Shown: piece by piece, positions 32,801-47,800 of the stretch | Numbering within the stretch: position 1 is the first letter of the stretch | Layout: each line of letters begins with the position of its first letter | Origin: Owenia fusiformis | Taxonomy: Eukaryota > Annelida > Polychaeta > Sabellida > Oweniidae | DNA length: 64,000 nt | NCBI GenBank assembly: GCA_903813345.2 | Contig: CAIIXF020000008.1 | Location: 12,615,278 to 12,679,277 of the forward strand | Reading direction: 5' to 3' | Position numbers and translations under genes: made by a program | Notes under the pieces: generated by a model | The model's input: the letters and a program-made list of their open reading frames with translations, nothing else | Told to the model about the DNA's origin: nothing | Databases searched by the model: none

Positions 32801-35800
32801 AAAAATTAATTAAATTGCTATATACTTTTTATGAACTATCTAGTTTAAGGTCATACTCTATGATATCAGATCTCAATGAATGGAAATAAAACAAATAATA
32901 AAAATATCACATCCCCAAACTTCATTTCTTTTTTATTGTGCTTTCAACTTTTCTTTCTTCTACTACCAATAGCAGTCTCTACCCTCTTTGCTCCCAGCAA
33001 CCTCATATACTCTCACAACCTCATATTTCCCTTCTTAACCACCTCATATATCCTTTCTTTCACCACCTCATATATTCCTTTTTCTACCACCTCATATATC
33101 CCTTCTTCTACCACCTCATATATCCCTTCTTCTACCACCTCATATATCCCTTCTTTTACCACCTTATATATCCCTTCTTTTACCACCTCATATGTCCATT
33201 TACCAACTCTATATCCCTTCTTTTACCACCTAATATTTCCTTTCTTATACCACCTCATATACCCCTTCTTTTACCACCTACGAATCCACTTAGAACCTCA
33301 TATTTCTCATTTTACCACCTCATATATCCCTTCTTTTACCACCTCATATACACCTTCCTTTACCACCTCATATATCCCTTCTTTTACCACCTCATATACA
33401 CCTTCCTTTACCACCTCATATCCCTTCTTTTATCACCTCATATATCCTTTCTTTTACCACTTCATATATCCTTTCTTTAACCACCTCATATATCCCTTCT
33501 CTTACCACCTCATATACCTTCCTTTACCACCACTGAATCCCCTTCTTTCAACCTCACATACTGGTCACTTCATATTGAAGGTACAGTATAGACGATCCAG
33601 AGTAAAACAAAGGAAGTTAATTAAGCTAATATCTGCCTCAGAGATCCTAGATGAGCGATAAGGTTAATTATTTCTGGTACTGTGTATAATTTATCTCTCA
33701 TAAGCCTTCATAATTGCAGGAACAAATGGTCACAAGTCCCCTAGGGATAGTTCCCAGTCCCCTAACCACACTGTCACTTCAGCTACTGTCTGTTTAAGCT
33801 AGTTTCATTATGGGTGGATTAGTCATTTGAATATTTGTGTTTATATCTTTAGGTTTTGAGGTTATGAGGGAGTTGGTACCCCCTCTTCAATTAGTTTATG
33901 AACTCAATTCCCAATTGCCTCATTTCTTTAGAGGATGACTTTAATAGGGAGTGATCAAATAATGAAATGAATCCAGGTAAAAAATATATTTTGAAAAAAT
34001 TGTATGGTATAGTGATTATCCTAAAGAAGATAGTAGCTATCTAAGAAGTTTTCTTCTCTGGTCAAACTATCAGCAAAATGCGAGTTCAGTCTGTTTGGCA
34101 TATAAATCAAATCTGTTGTAGAAAGAAGGAGAAAATATGCAGTTGTTTTAGATTTTTATGGTGTGTGCACTTCAGATAGTGGAGTAGTTTTGAGGTCTAA
34201 TGGGCCATCAGCTCAGAGTCAGGAGTGTTATTCTGATAACGTTCCTGTCATAATCATGGTTGGCTCTCATCTTCGCTGAGTTATTTACATGTACAGTAAT
34301 TGCGTCATACTATTATCATCGAATCAACTGAAGTGGTTGTGTCCTTCTTGTGTCAAACTTACTGGCCATTCCTGCTGTAAATATGACATCAAGTATCAAA
34401 TAAAAAAATGACATTTTGTCGCAATTTCAATCTTTTGCTTTTTGAGTATTTTAAAATACATGACGATTATGTGAGTCTGTATATCAGTCAAATGTGACCA
34501 TGCGGTACCCCTATGCCATGTTGGCTGACATACCGGCCACTTCAATGCTATCATCAGTGTTGCATATTCAACATCATTATATTCAATTACACCAAAGCGG
34601 AACTTTTGAAGTTGTTTTTCGTGAATGGAGGAGATAAAATATGCTAATATGCTATAAAACTTTCGCTGTGTGAATTGTCTCAGAAAGATTGTATTCTTTA
34701 ATAGAGAGTATTTCAATCAATGGGGAACAGAGTCTCATATGAGACCCCTCTACAAATTCATTTAACCAGTTAACGTTCAAAATGGAAGTATAAAAATCGG
34801 ACTGTGTTTTCTAAGCAGTTGACTTTGAAAATGAGGCTACTGTTGCAGGATTGCATGGCCAAAGCTGCAAAGCTAGCTGTCAAAAATATGATTAATGAGT
34901 CTGTGTCATTATTGTGTCAGATACCCCTTCACGACCTCAATTCTGCAAGTTTCACATCTGGATGGCCAAAATTGACTTTCTTCCAAAATATCTCTTCTCA
35001 ATTAGTTTCAAACCCAATGTCCAAATATTCTATATTGTCCTGGCTATGACTGATTGACTAAAATATCTTCAAACTAGATCACATCTTCATAATGAAATAT
35101 TTTGATTATATTTATCTGTGAATTTGATGCGCCTTTGATATCATTGAAGAATTATCATTAAACTAACTCATTATGAAGTCCATGTGCTCATGATTAAGTG
35201 AGATTTATTAAAAAAGTTTGGAAACCCCGAAAACAAAGGGTCGACATTGTGCATTCTTTCACCTGCCATATTCTATTATAATTAAGTGAAAGAAACTGAA
35301 AATCTCTCTGGCTGATTATGTTGTCAAATTTACTGACAATCATTTAGAAAAAGATTATTTTGATTGTTTTTTATTCTTTTTTTATTTAATTACTTGGTAA
35401 TTTCATCTTCTTTTATATTATATAGGGCATGTGACCACTTGACTTGTAAACAGAGCATTTTTGCTTGTTGACATCCAATTATCACGGAAGGACTAATGAA
35501 ATTTATTGGGAGTAATTGCATTATCAGTCCAATAGAAAGGATGTATTCTTAAGGTTGAAAAGCAAATGTGTACAATTTTGATTTGTACTCATATATTTCA
35601 ATTGTAGTTTTCTAATCAGGAAAACATCCCAGAAGAAATGCCCATACCACACCTGGTCTAACCAGGTATTTTTCACTACATTATGGTATATCTTATTTTA
35701 CCACTTAGATGAAGTATATGTAACAATATACTTTTCAATTACGTGATTAAAACGACAGAACCACCAACGGTGTCCGTGTTACCTTCATTAAAACGTTAAA

Positions 35801-38800
35801 CCAGCACTCCGGAACAATCAATTTAGCTTTAAACATTTTTAGATTTCACACATCAATGGCATATCATTTCACAATCAGATGTGTATTTTTTATACTTAAG
35901 GTATTTCTGGACATTTAAATTATAAGATTCATCAAGTTCTTAAAAATTATACATTTTATTACTATAATGGAAATAAGGTACCTAGGTATGGAATCACAAA
36001 AGTAAATAAATCCAGAAAAGGAATTTCTACTTACGAGATGTTATTTCAAACAAAAAAAGGATTTGTACTTTTTCATTATTTATTGTTACCTACGGATATA
36101 TAATAATGTCCACATTGGCGCCCATAACAAACGCAATCAAGGAAGAATCTGTCCAGAAAAAACTAGAATTCCATTTTGAAAAAGGAAGTTTAGGTTTTCA
36201 AGCAATTTGTTAATGACTTCCCATCCCTTATCCAATGCCTGACTGACAACAAGGTAATTTGCTAATGAACAAAATGGGACTCATAAAATATCCAATGTCC
36301 AGTTAAGATAGATTATGAGCTTCATATCATGTTTTCATTTTAGTGATAATTTGTGTTTTCCTTTATTTAAACAGAATCGTTGAATGCATGAGTTTTCTGG
36401 AAGTGATATAGAAATACTAAATAAATGATATAAAAATACAAATATAAAATAATACAAATATCAAATAATGTAATGTAACTGTATTTAAATAGAATGTTGT
36501 TTCTAACCTGTTTCTAGTTCAAGTTACATCTTATTTATTAAATATTCTATTAGCAAATTGCCATAATTTGAAAGTATAATTATTACATGTTAGGTTGAGT
36601 GAAATTGTGGCTATATTAACGTGCAAAGATATGTGCAATAAATTTTTTTCTCAACCGCAAAGTCGTTTCTGACACAAACCATAGTCTATGCATACCTGCT
36701 TTTATTCATCTGTCATTTTAATTGTTAAATGTAAAAAATATCAATTCAAAAGTGTAGTCCAGTTTTTCTCAATTTGATCGAAGATTTAAGGAGTATATAA
36801 TACGCCTACAATGATCAAATTGTGAAATAATAAAATATAGCTGAAAGTTATAATAAATAAATACATTAATGCTATAACACTTAACTGGTCATCAAATGGA
36901 TAAAGTATATGTGTATATAAAACTTTTAAAAAAGAACAGATATCATCAGAATTTTCCAATTCATATTTTACAATCCTAAATCCAAAGCAATGGAAGTAAA
37001 GAATTCTTGAACTCTCTTCTATGTCTTGGAAAATTAATAAAGTGATTTTCTGAAGAAATAAAATGATTGAACAGGGGATGTTTAAGGAGATTTGCCCTGG
37101 AGCCTTAGAATATTTATAAACTGCCGAGATATGATTGATGGTTTTATAGAAGATTAGTGGCTGGTGTTTTACATATTCATAAGTTGATGCAAGGATCTAG
37201 GCCGAGATGAATGTTTTGTGTATAAGTTGTCCAAGAGGATGACATCTTGTTTGTCCCTGCAAGCCTTAAACATCAGGTTACTTGCTCAAAACAACAACAT
37301 GATCATCACATTTCATATCTAATCGCCAATATTCACAACAAAATTTGAATGACGTATATGATTTTTTCACTTTTTTAAATAGATCAGAGTCTCAACTATA
37401 TGTTTATGAATATCATTCCTTGGGTAATCCACTGTTTTCCTTTCAAAAGCATGAACATCCTGACATGTTTTTTGATCAACAGACAGCTGGATTGATCCAA
37501 TAGAAGCTTTATGGACATAAACATCCTTCATAAAACAAATCATAGATGAGCTATAAAACATACTGAAGCGAAAGTAAATAAATCTGATCACTATATATAT
37601 AAGCCTGAATGAAAAATGAACAGAGACAAATGGATGAAAACATTGGATCAACAAGAGTAATGATGCGCTCAGTTTGAGCTGGTATAAAACTCCAACAAAT
37701 ACATATATCATATACATACGTAATATTAGAGTAAATGTAATATTGTCTAACAACTCATTGCAAATTGAACCATCAATTTATTAACCCCACTGGTTTGACA
37801 AAAAAGCAATTTATCCATGTTTAATGCTAAAAATAAATCCAAAATTAAATCATACAAATAAATGAAGAAATGCTATTAAGAGCCCCTAAGTAAAGACGTG
37901 AATGACCATCCTTTGTGAATCCGACAAGGACATCAGATCTGACAAGGTGTTTAGGCCTACATTGAATGTCGTCAAGAAGATGCCAAATTAGGAGTGAAAA
38001 GCGCATTATTCTGGTGCAAAATGTATCAACAGAGTGACAAATAGCGCACTTGTACTCACTGTATCACTTTCAATGTGCGACCTTTATGTCACATATAATC
38101 CTATCACATACTCGGAAAGTGTCGTGAAATTGAGCGAAATTGGCTTGAATGCCTTCAACAAGTTAACTATGACACCAACACAATGTCAACAATGTGTAAT
38201 TTGCTCCTATAAATATAATGGACCAATACAATAATGTGAGAGGAGTTGAAGAATGTATTATGTTTAACCCGAGAAGCTGTGAAAACCTTCCGGAGGCTTC
38301 TGCGCTGACGTTTTTCTTGTCAAACTGTCACCTAAATGGAGGAGCTAATTTGTGATAGTAGCACTTGCTTCACCAAGCAACTTTTCAATTTCTGCGTTGG
38401 TAGACACTTCAGAGGATTCAATCAATTTAGACACCAACACACGACTGTAACTCAAAATTAAAATGCCGAAAGTGATAGTTGAATATGTGGTATTTCACAG
38501 GTATGCCATCAATGATTGACATTAACCTCATCCAGGTGTGCTTAAAAACAACAAAATGAGTTTTGAATTTTTGCATAACCTGAAATAGAATAACTCAAGT
38601 TTCAATTACTTAAAGCCATCAAAAATGATGAGATTTCCTTTCAAATGATCTCTAGATTCACAGACTTATTCAAAATTTCATATTTTTTCATTTACTTTAT
38701 TCCATGCAATTTCCCTGTTTGACGCTGATTTTACATTTAAGGCATGACATCCAAGTCATTTTATCTATTCAGCAAGGAAATAGCATGAAAAAAAGTATGT

Positions 38801-41800
38801 CATAACCGAATCTCCAAATAATCATGTTGTGACTTCTCTCAAAGGCATACACTATCATCAATGTTTCAAAGCATGAATACGGGCGGTGGTTAGTGGCTGA
38901 GTTCCTTTTCTTCCCCAAGAGCTCCAGTCTGAACCTGACCACTGGGCCAAATAACTTTATAGCCTTCATACCCATTCACTTTTACTCATTATATTGAAAA
39001 TGCTCACTAGTGCGGAATCGACTTTTTTCAAAATTGTCTACTTGGGGTATGATAAACATAGTATCGCCATTACTATGGGTATTGTGAGGGGCGTTAACTG
39101 GCGTCAATCTATATATGTAAAGGTAGCCAGCATTTTGCTAAAGTTAGTCTTTTTTCAAAATTACTCGACCGTCTTAAATATGATACTCTGATATCTTGCT
39201 CTTCAATTAAACAAAGTAGAATGTCGTTTATTAAAGGGGAAAGCATTTCAAGGCATAGGATCTAGCTATGAAATCATTCTTTGAAAGCTTGATAGTGTAA
39301 CATAATATGTGATATGAATAAAATGTTGTTTTTTTAGAACTACAATCTGATGTTTTTGTGGCAAACGCACATTTAATTATTTGATGTTTTCTGTCAAAGG
39401 ACCATATGCAACGAAACGAAATAAAAAGATTTATTGGAGGAACCATTATGAAGACCACAAGTCTAAAATTACATGTTTATTGTAACTATGCAAATGTCAC
39501 AATGCAAATACTTCATACAAAAAACAGTATAAAACAATAAGACCCTTTCTTCTAAAATTAAATAAAAAACAAACAGAAAACTAAAAAAAATAGAAAAAAC
39601 AAAAAACTAGAAGAGAATCTTCTGATTTGTAGGAAAAGTCAAGGAAATGGCATCTTATTGTACTCTCCTGTAATATAGACTGCTTGGGAAAGTACATCAC
39701 GGCTATTAAGAATAAGAAAAATCATAAGTCTGCAATATTCAGTGATAAAACAATTTATGACTTATTAAGAAAATAATATTTATGTGAGATGAACTGTGAT
39801 TTAATCCTATTGCAAAATAAGCTTAATTGCAATTCACAAATATATCTTTATTTAGTTGTGGCGGCAACATGTATTCTGACAGCAAAAGAATTATGATTAA
39901 ATGTAAAGATCATACCTAAAACCCAAGAATAACATCGACACAATAGTTTCACCTCGTAATAAATTGAGATCTTAACCTCTTGAATACCCAGAGTGACGGA
40001 TATATCCGTCACAAATGAAATAAGACTGGTGCCCAGAGGGACGAGAAAATCCGTCACAAAATTTTTCACAAAAATTGCTCTCATTTGAACAATTTTCACC
40101 CAATTTACACAAAAATTGTTTTAAAACGTGTAGAAATGATCTCTGCCGTCCAATTTTACTAAGCTGAGCATCTAAAGTTGTATAGGTATGTAATAAAATG
40201 TCAAAAGGTGGCAAAAAATGAAAAATTCTCTGGTTTCATGCCAATTTTGGAGCCTGGGATTCAAGAGGTTAATAAATAAACCTATGTATATAAAATTATA
40301 AGACTGGATTCCTATTATTGGAAAATCAAAAGGAATATATATTTGAGCTAAAAATAGATGAAAACAATCAATTATGTTAAAAATTATTTAAAATCTGCCA
40401 TATAAAAAATGTTTGTTATCATGTTAGGTGTCAAACAGGGATGGTATATTCTATCCACCATATCAAACATGTAATAATGACGATATATGACTTATATCTA
40501 ATTGACAAACAGATAATTTAATACGATTGATCATATATCTATTGACTGTACTGATTTGATTCAATCCTCTCAAATCAAGGTCTTAATAATGTTCGTCATT
40601 GTTTTATAAAACAATCACCATAGAGATTTATTAACAAACAAACTTCAATATTAAACGAGCTAATGGCCCATGACACTAGTTATTCCTACAAAATTGTTAA
40701 TAATCATTTGATAAAATTATTTTATTTACAAAGCACCGGGTATATAAATATAAAGAGACTTCCATATTATATTATATATGTACAGTATTAGTCCACATGA
40801 CAGAAGTAAGTCATATACATATATCTAATACTTCAAAATGGTTATAAGCCACGATTAAGATGAAAATAAGATAACTGAACTGCAAAAGAACAAATATAGT
40901 TTTGTTTGTATCTTCATTTGTTTGTTGTTGGTTGAGGCCATGACAGATCATTGTAAAGTTTCATCAAATTTTATTATCTTATTACTATTTTGTATTACTA
41001 GAAATGCATAAATCTTTTTATAAATATGAACATTAAGTGGTTCAGACTTGTACTTCTGTATATGAGGTAAATAAATTAGATAAACAGACAAAACGAAGAC
41101 ACTATTTGTAAGTTTTGACCTTAAAATTGGTTTTGCTAGGAAATATATCAATATGGCAGAATGGTAACATTGTCAAACTTGGGGATCTGTAAGATTTATT
41201 GGCCCATATGGCAGAAGACATAAATCTCCAAGCTAATGTTGCTACAGTCATGCCCTTTCCCAAAATACTGATAACTGAAATACCATCACTTTTGAGTCCT
41301 TGGTATGTAAAGGAAAAGAAGGAATTGGCAAGTAACATAGACCAGATGAGATTAACTCTAAAATGAGGAAAATAGAGGCAATTAATTCTCATTCTTAACA
41401 ATGTAAATGTTGGATTCAATAATCGAAATATCAGTAGGGACTACAGGGGTATGGTTAATCTTATAAATAGGGCCATTGCTTTCACCAAACTCTGTTTCTT
41501 TTGACTAATGCTAACAATTGCTCTAAATTAATGTATTTTTAACCACTTTGGTAATGATAAGTAGGAGCTCCTTGGTTGAAATGATGGAAAGCTTATCAAA
41601 ATCACAACTTTCTGTCAAACCAGCAAAGTCATCAATTTTAATAGGTTTTCCAAGATTGATGCTCAAAGTGAAAAATGACAAACAATTGCCAAAGAGAATT
41701 GATGCCCTTTTAACTGACCCATCTTCCCATGCTACCACTGAGGCTACAAATGATACCACAGTTCCCAAATAAATCATTGTGTGGATACTGGATAGCAATC

Positions 41801-44800
41801 AATCCTAGCTTTAAAGAAAAATATATAAAACACGAAGTAACTTGTAATATATAAAGATAATTAGCTATATTCACATCAAGTGTTAGATTTATCCCTGTCC
41901 TTTATATTGGATAAGCATGCTACCAAGTGTCATAATGAAATACATTGATGGATCGAAATGACGTTGCGATGACATCAGTGCTTTCTAAATGTATTTGCAT
42001 TATTTTTCTAATGGGTTTGTTGGCATTATACTGTATTTTCATAGTTAACTTCTATCGCGGTGATATTTTTGAAATATATTTTGACCGCATGTTGCAGAAT
42101 TGGCTTTGGGAGACTGGTTTAAGGAAAATGAGTAGTTGAGAAAAAGAGGGTTTTGGCACAAACATCTTGAATATAACTAAAGGATAAAAGAACTAAGCCC
42201 TTGGATGACCAGTATGTAGGTGTATATAGAAAGATCTGACTTTATGATAAATGCTTCTACTGGCCAGACAAGTCCCTTCTTCCTGTCAATGCATGATTGA
42301 TCACACAATTATAGTAGATACTCACAGGCCAGTTACAACCTCAAACATCACGGTGGGAATGTTTAGGAATGCATCGTGGAGAGGAATTATCGGAAAACGC
42401 TAGGCAGCAAGAGAAAAAGCATGACTTGAATACTCTTAGGTATAAAGAAATGTTGGAAAATCAGGTCATTTATTCATATTTAATAGAGAACTGGAGAGGA
42501 AAGATGAGACAAGGTTGACATTTCGGGTTTGGGTGAAATTGTATAAATAAACCAAGTATGGCTTTTTTCTGCAATTCTGGAAATTCCTTCAGATCATTAG
42601 GGATGCTGGTAGCAACTGTGGGCTGGTTACCATGGTAGCAGAGTATGAGATCAGGGTTATAAGATAACCTTCCATAGCAACCCCTAATCATACATATCTC
42701 ATGAAGCAATTTTTTCAACCATACAGTTTTGTTGATGGGAAAATCGAGAATTATATGGGTGAGGAAAATTCTGTCACAATTCTGAATTCTATTTTTTATT
42801 TTTTGTAATATCAATATAGAATTTTTTCATAATATTCATATTTCCTTACATTTATCTTGAAGATTACTATATTGTTTAATGTTTGTGGCAATATCATTGT
42901 AATATAAGCACAGTATCACAATATACCACAGTTTTGCAATATAACCAAATTTCTTTTTAACTGTATCACAATACTCTAAGAGTATCACAATATGCCACAG
43001 TATCACAATAAAACAACATATCGTCATCGCAGTAGTGAGATTTCATTATGGATATCTACAGAAATGCTGAAGACTATTTCACAAGATTTTTCAACTTCTC
43101 TTTGATCAGTAGAGTAGACCTAAACCATCACCTTGGCAACTGTAGGAAAGCAAGTCTGGAGCGATTAATCATAATTATCTGAACAGGACATTGCTTAGAA
43201 CAACATAGAGATCTATACATATCAATATCAGCACACTCACTACTGAAACCATTCAAAAAATATTTCTAGTATTTTATTAATTTTCTGTCCAAGTCACTGG
43301 AAAAATGTATTTATGTATTTTATATGAACGATTGTTTAAACCTATGTATAAACTAGGTTTCTAGGGGATACATAGTTAGGGAAGAAGTACACCAATTGTT
43401 TTAAGTTTAAGACAATTGATAATATAGTATCACGGTGTATAACCCAAACGCTCCTACATGCACGACGGAGCGTTACATTTACGCGGAAACGCTCCGGAGC
43501 GAAATAAAATGGCGGCTAATGAAGATTCTACTATGACCGTAATATTGTTTCTCTCGTTTCTCTTACATATCATATGTCATGGTGAAATATTATGTACCAT
43601 TCGATGAACAATACCGTGAGCAAAGATCTTATTTATTCAACTTTTGGTGGTAAACTGTTATTTGCTTGATCAAAGCTCCGTAGTGTAGATCGAACGAATC
43701 TGAAGATGACGATTTGACCACAAATTACGAATTAAACTAGTATTTCTATGAAAACGTTAATCTTTCTGTTTAAGCAGTAGATCATAAACTCGTATATTCT
43801 CATTTCCTAAAATCCCAGTCCAAATCCATTACTTGTTCTCGAGAAATCGCTTGTTTTCCTCGTAACGCTCCGTCGATTTAGACCACAATTTTAGAAACGC
43901 TCTTACCATTTTGTTTTGATATCATTTTCAGATTATTAGAGAAGAGTTCCGAATCGAATCTATCTCTCAAAAACGTGTTGTACTTGTTAGGCAAATTGAA
44001 ACATCTGAACCTGGTGGTGCTAAACGTGCAACTAGCTGATTAAAGCCTATACATTAGATGATGTCATGCCTACATATGTGCTAAATCATAAAACTATAGA
44101 AAAAAACGAAAAGTTATATGTGAATTAATCTTTCTTCTATTGATGCCAAGGGGTATAATAGATCTTTTCTTTCTCTTCCTGAAAAGGAAAGGCAAGCTAT
44201 ATATTTCCTTAACTGATCTAGACCACCGGAGCGTTTCCAATTCACTGTGTTAACCAGATCGGAGCGTTTCTTGAATATGAGAATGTCATCATTTTTAAGA
44301 CTGGATTTTCGGTCATCAAATCACTATTACGATAATGTATGGTGCGTTGAAGCATTGGAATTTGACTAAAATATACGTTAGTGCTCTAATCTTGGCTCAA
44401 CTAATCACAAGTATCGACAAAAGGGGTTTTGACCGGTAGAATGACAAATGCGTTTTTGAATTTTGATAACTATACTGCTTCGTACAGCTCTTCCTAATTG
44501 CTTCAAACGTCAACAGCCAGCCACGTACAACATGAATATCACACCCATCGAATGGTATACTCGAAATATGTAACTCATACCTCTTATTCCCATTATTGGG
44601 GAAATTGTCAGACGGCTCATCATTCCCGCCAGACAGTTTTTCTACTCCGGAGCGTTTCTTTGTTTAATTTCAGTAATGGAACGCTCCGTCGTGCATGTAG
44701 GAGCGTTTGGGTTATACACCGTGAGTATGATCAATCATGATTGATGCAGTAAAATTAAGTAAATGGTCAGTTTTATAAAATAATATGTAATATAATACAA

Positions 44801-47800
44801 CCGGCAATATAATTGGAATATACTGACTATGTCAAACTCTTTGTGTGGAATTAAAAAACAATGGACTGTATAATATTTTATTTTTTTGATTAATTTTGAT
44901 TCAAATAAAAGATCTAGCCAAAAAGTCATTTATGAAAAGAAATAGGTCAATGATCAATTCGGAAATTTCTTTGAAGCGGCGTCTTTTCATTAATGTAAAA
45001 GAATATCTACTCCAAATTCAGCAGATTGCTGGATATCAAATCTTAAAACAGAGCTTGAAAAAGATTGGGAAAAGATTAGTGTAAGAAAATCAGTGTATTT
45101 GCAATGAGTTTCCAATGTGTAGATTTCCATTTGGGGCCATTAATCATTCTCACAGTGACAGGACAGGGTAATTGCTACAGTATGGGGATATTGAGAATTC
45201 TTGACATTACTTTCAGGAGTTTACCATAATTTCTTGTTCTATATACCTATGTATGTTACAGAGGGAGGGGGGAGCCCGGGGGGTATACTGTAATGTTGAA
45301 GTAAAACTACCTCATTCTAATTTCATATTTTCTCAATTGTTTACTTTTGCAATTCAAATGTCAATAATGTTACATTGTATCGACATTTCAAAGGAATATT
45401 TCATTATTGTTTGATTTTTTACAAGACTATATAATTGAAGTGAAGATGTCTTATGCAAATTATTTTATACTATCTTGTATACGTTATTAGATCATTATAA
45501 GTGTCTAGGGACGCACATTATAAACTCATCACTGTACATACATAATGCAGTATTTTCCACAAGGGAAAATCAATGAGACTTTGGACAATATATATATGTG
45601 TGATAGATGCAAATTAGATAATACACCAAATGTGCTCAACTTTACAAATATCATTTAGATTCCATCACACCGACCTTTTATTCTTTTGATATCTAGATGC
45701 TATCAACTACAACTGATTTAATCCATTAAATTATTTCACAAAAAATAATTGAACTTTTGTTCTATCAAAACACCATTTATTTTTAACAAGATCCATAACA
45801 GATAGAGTTGTTTTACTTATTGATTTTGAATTAACTTTTTCGAGACGAGATGAAATATGGATAATTTTTCATATGTTCAACTGAAATGTTTAAAAATCTC
45901 ATTTTAATACCTTAGTTATATAATTAGAATATGAAGTGATTATAGTATTAATCTCAAATTGAGAGAAACTCAGTACTCCGATTTGACCCATTTCTTAACA
46001 TATCAGTCGCGTAATTACAAAATCAATGCAACTGAGGCTCTTATCCCATTTATGTTTAATGGATTTTTCATTTGTTATGTTAGATTTGCTTGCTACCACG
46101 TTATGATACATCTCAATCTCAGAATCAGTAAATATCCACATTAGCGTAATTCTACGTCCCATGCCAAAATGCCACCTTTTGGTGAAAGTCAATCTCCTTG
46201 TCGATGATTTAATCACGGAAAGTCACTAATGCTGAAATAAGGCTGGATTTTTTTCCCAGTCCAGTATGTCAGCTTCAATTTCATTCTCAATCCATCTTTG
46301 ATAAGAAAATCAGTTTATCCTAATCAAATTCAGTGAAATTGCTCAAGAAAGCTCACAGTTTAATATGCCCTTTTACATTTCAATAGCCCCCACCCTCTAC
46401 AATTTCTTAATTGATTTTTTAAGGTTTTCTTTGTAGAGTAGAACGCAAATTGTCCGGATATTACTTGACTATGCAAGCGATTCTATTTCACTTAGGGAAC
46501 TCTAAGAAACCTGTCGAAAGTTAATTGTTTGCTAGTGATGGGTTGTATTTCTCTAATACAACCACAATGCATCAGATCCGTTAATAACACTGTTGATCAA
46601 ATTAAAAATTAAAATCTAGATCTATATAAATTACTCAAAATTAGTGCTTTGTAGGAATATTTACGCAGAACTACATACTATGCAAAACTGAATGATGTTC
46701 TAAGTCACTCCTTAAATTCTATCATTTTCTGATGCAAAATAGTGCACACTTTACAGGTAAATAAAAAGGTAGAAAGATTAAGTTTACACAGTTTTATAAA
46801 TTGGTTTAATGTTAATTTAATATAAAACAATAGGACTGTAAAATCCAGCCATTGTTTTCACAAATTGGCCAACCAGGTGATTGAGCTATAACATTTTACT
46901 GTCTTATTTAACATAATCTTTTATCCCATTTTAAGTACACTACAGAGTTTGTACGTATCATATCTACACTGCATGAAAAGTACATTTACAGTCTTTTTAT
47001 ACCTTCAACACTAAAATAGACGTTAAACTTAATTACTGGAAATAGAATCGCAGATTATTATTTGACGAACACAAGTCTTATATTAGACCGAATGGACTCA
47101 GAATTTTACAAGTGACGAGGCAATTATACTAAGGAAGCCAGTTATTTCTTCTTCGAGATGATACTTAATTTTGATGGAGTTTTTATTGCTGTAGGTTTTT
47201 CATTAATTTGTTACACTCATTAAGAAGTGATGCACATGTGGCTACTACAATAACATAAATTTAATATAATATACATACTGGCAGTATATTATATATGAAA
47301 TCAACAGCCTCTCTTAAAGAGCGGAGCTTGTGGGATATTAAGAAAAAATAAGTTTTTATTTACCATAATTTGATGGACCAATCATAAGGCAGAACTTAGC
47401 ATGGTTACATAAGAGACTCTGATAAATCAGAATGCTAGTTGCACATGTTCTCTCTGATTCTAAGTCATTATTTCCTAAGCTAATTTTGCAGACATGTTTA
47501 CATAAGTGTCATAAACTATGCTATATTTTCATAGATGTTCTAAATAGAGAAAATCCATGGATGATTCAATAAAATTGACATAAATGCAATTCATTAGATC
47601 AAGACATTCCAAGGTCAACAATAGCAAGGTTCTTGGAAATACAAGGGACATCATAGAAATAGAATAGAATCAAGAGAATTTAAACCTAATATTGCATAAC
47701 ATGTGAATAAATCTTGAAAAGTACTTTCTTGCAAAAGATGAGAGTTAAGGTTAAGGTTAAAATGGGAATACATTACATTTCATACTTTATTCCACTTAAA

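Noticed and set aside
32876-33661. 261-codon plus-strand frame (and 180-codon overlapping frame)
   Set aside because: It consists of a 24-base tandem repeat read in frame; two frames are open for the same reason.
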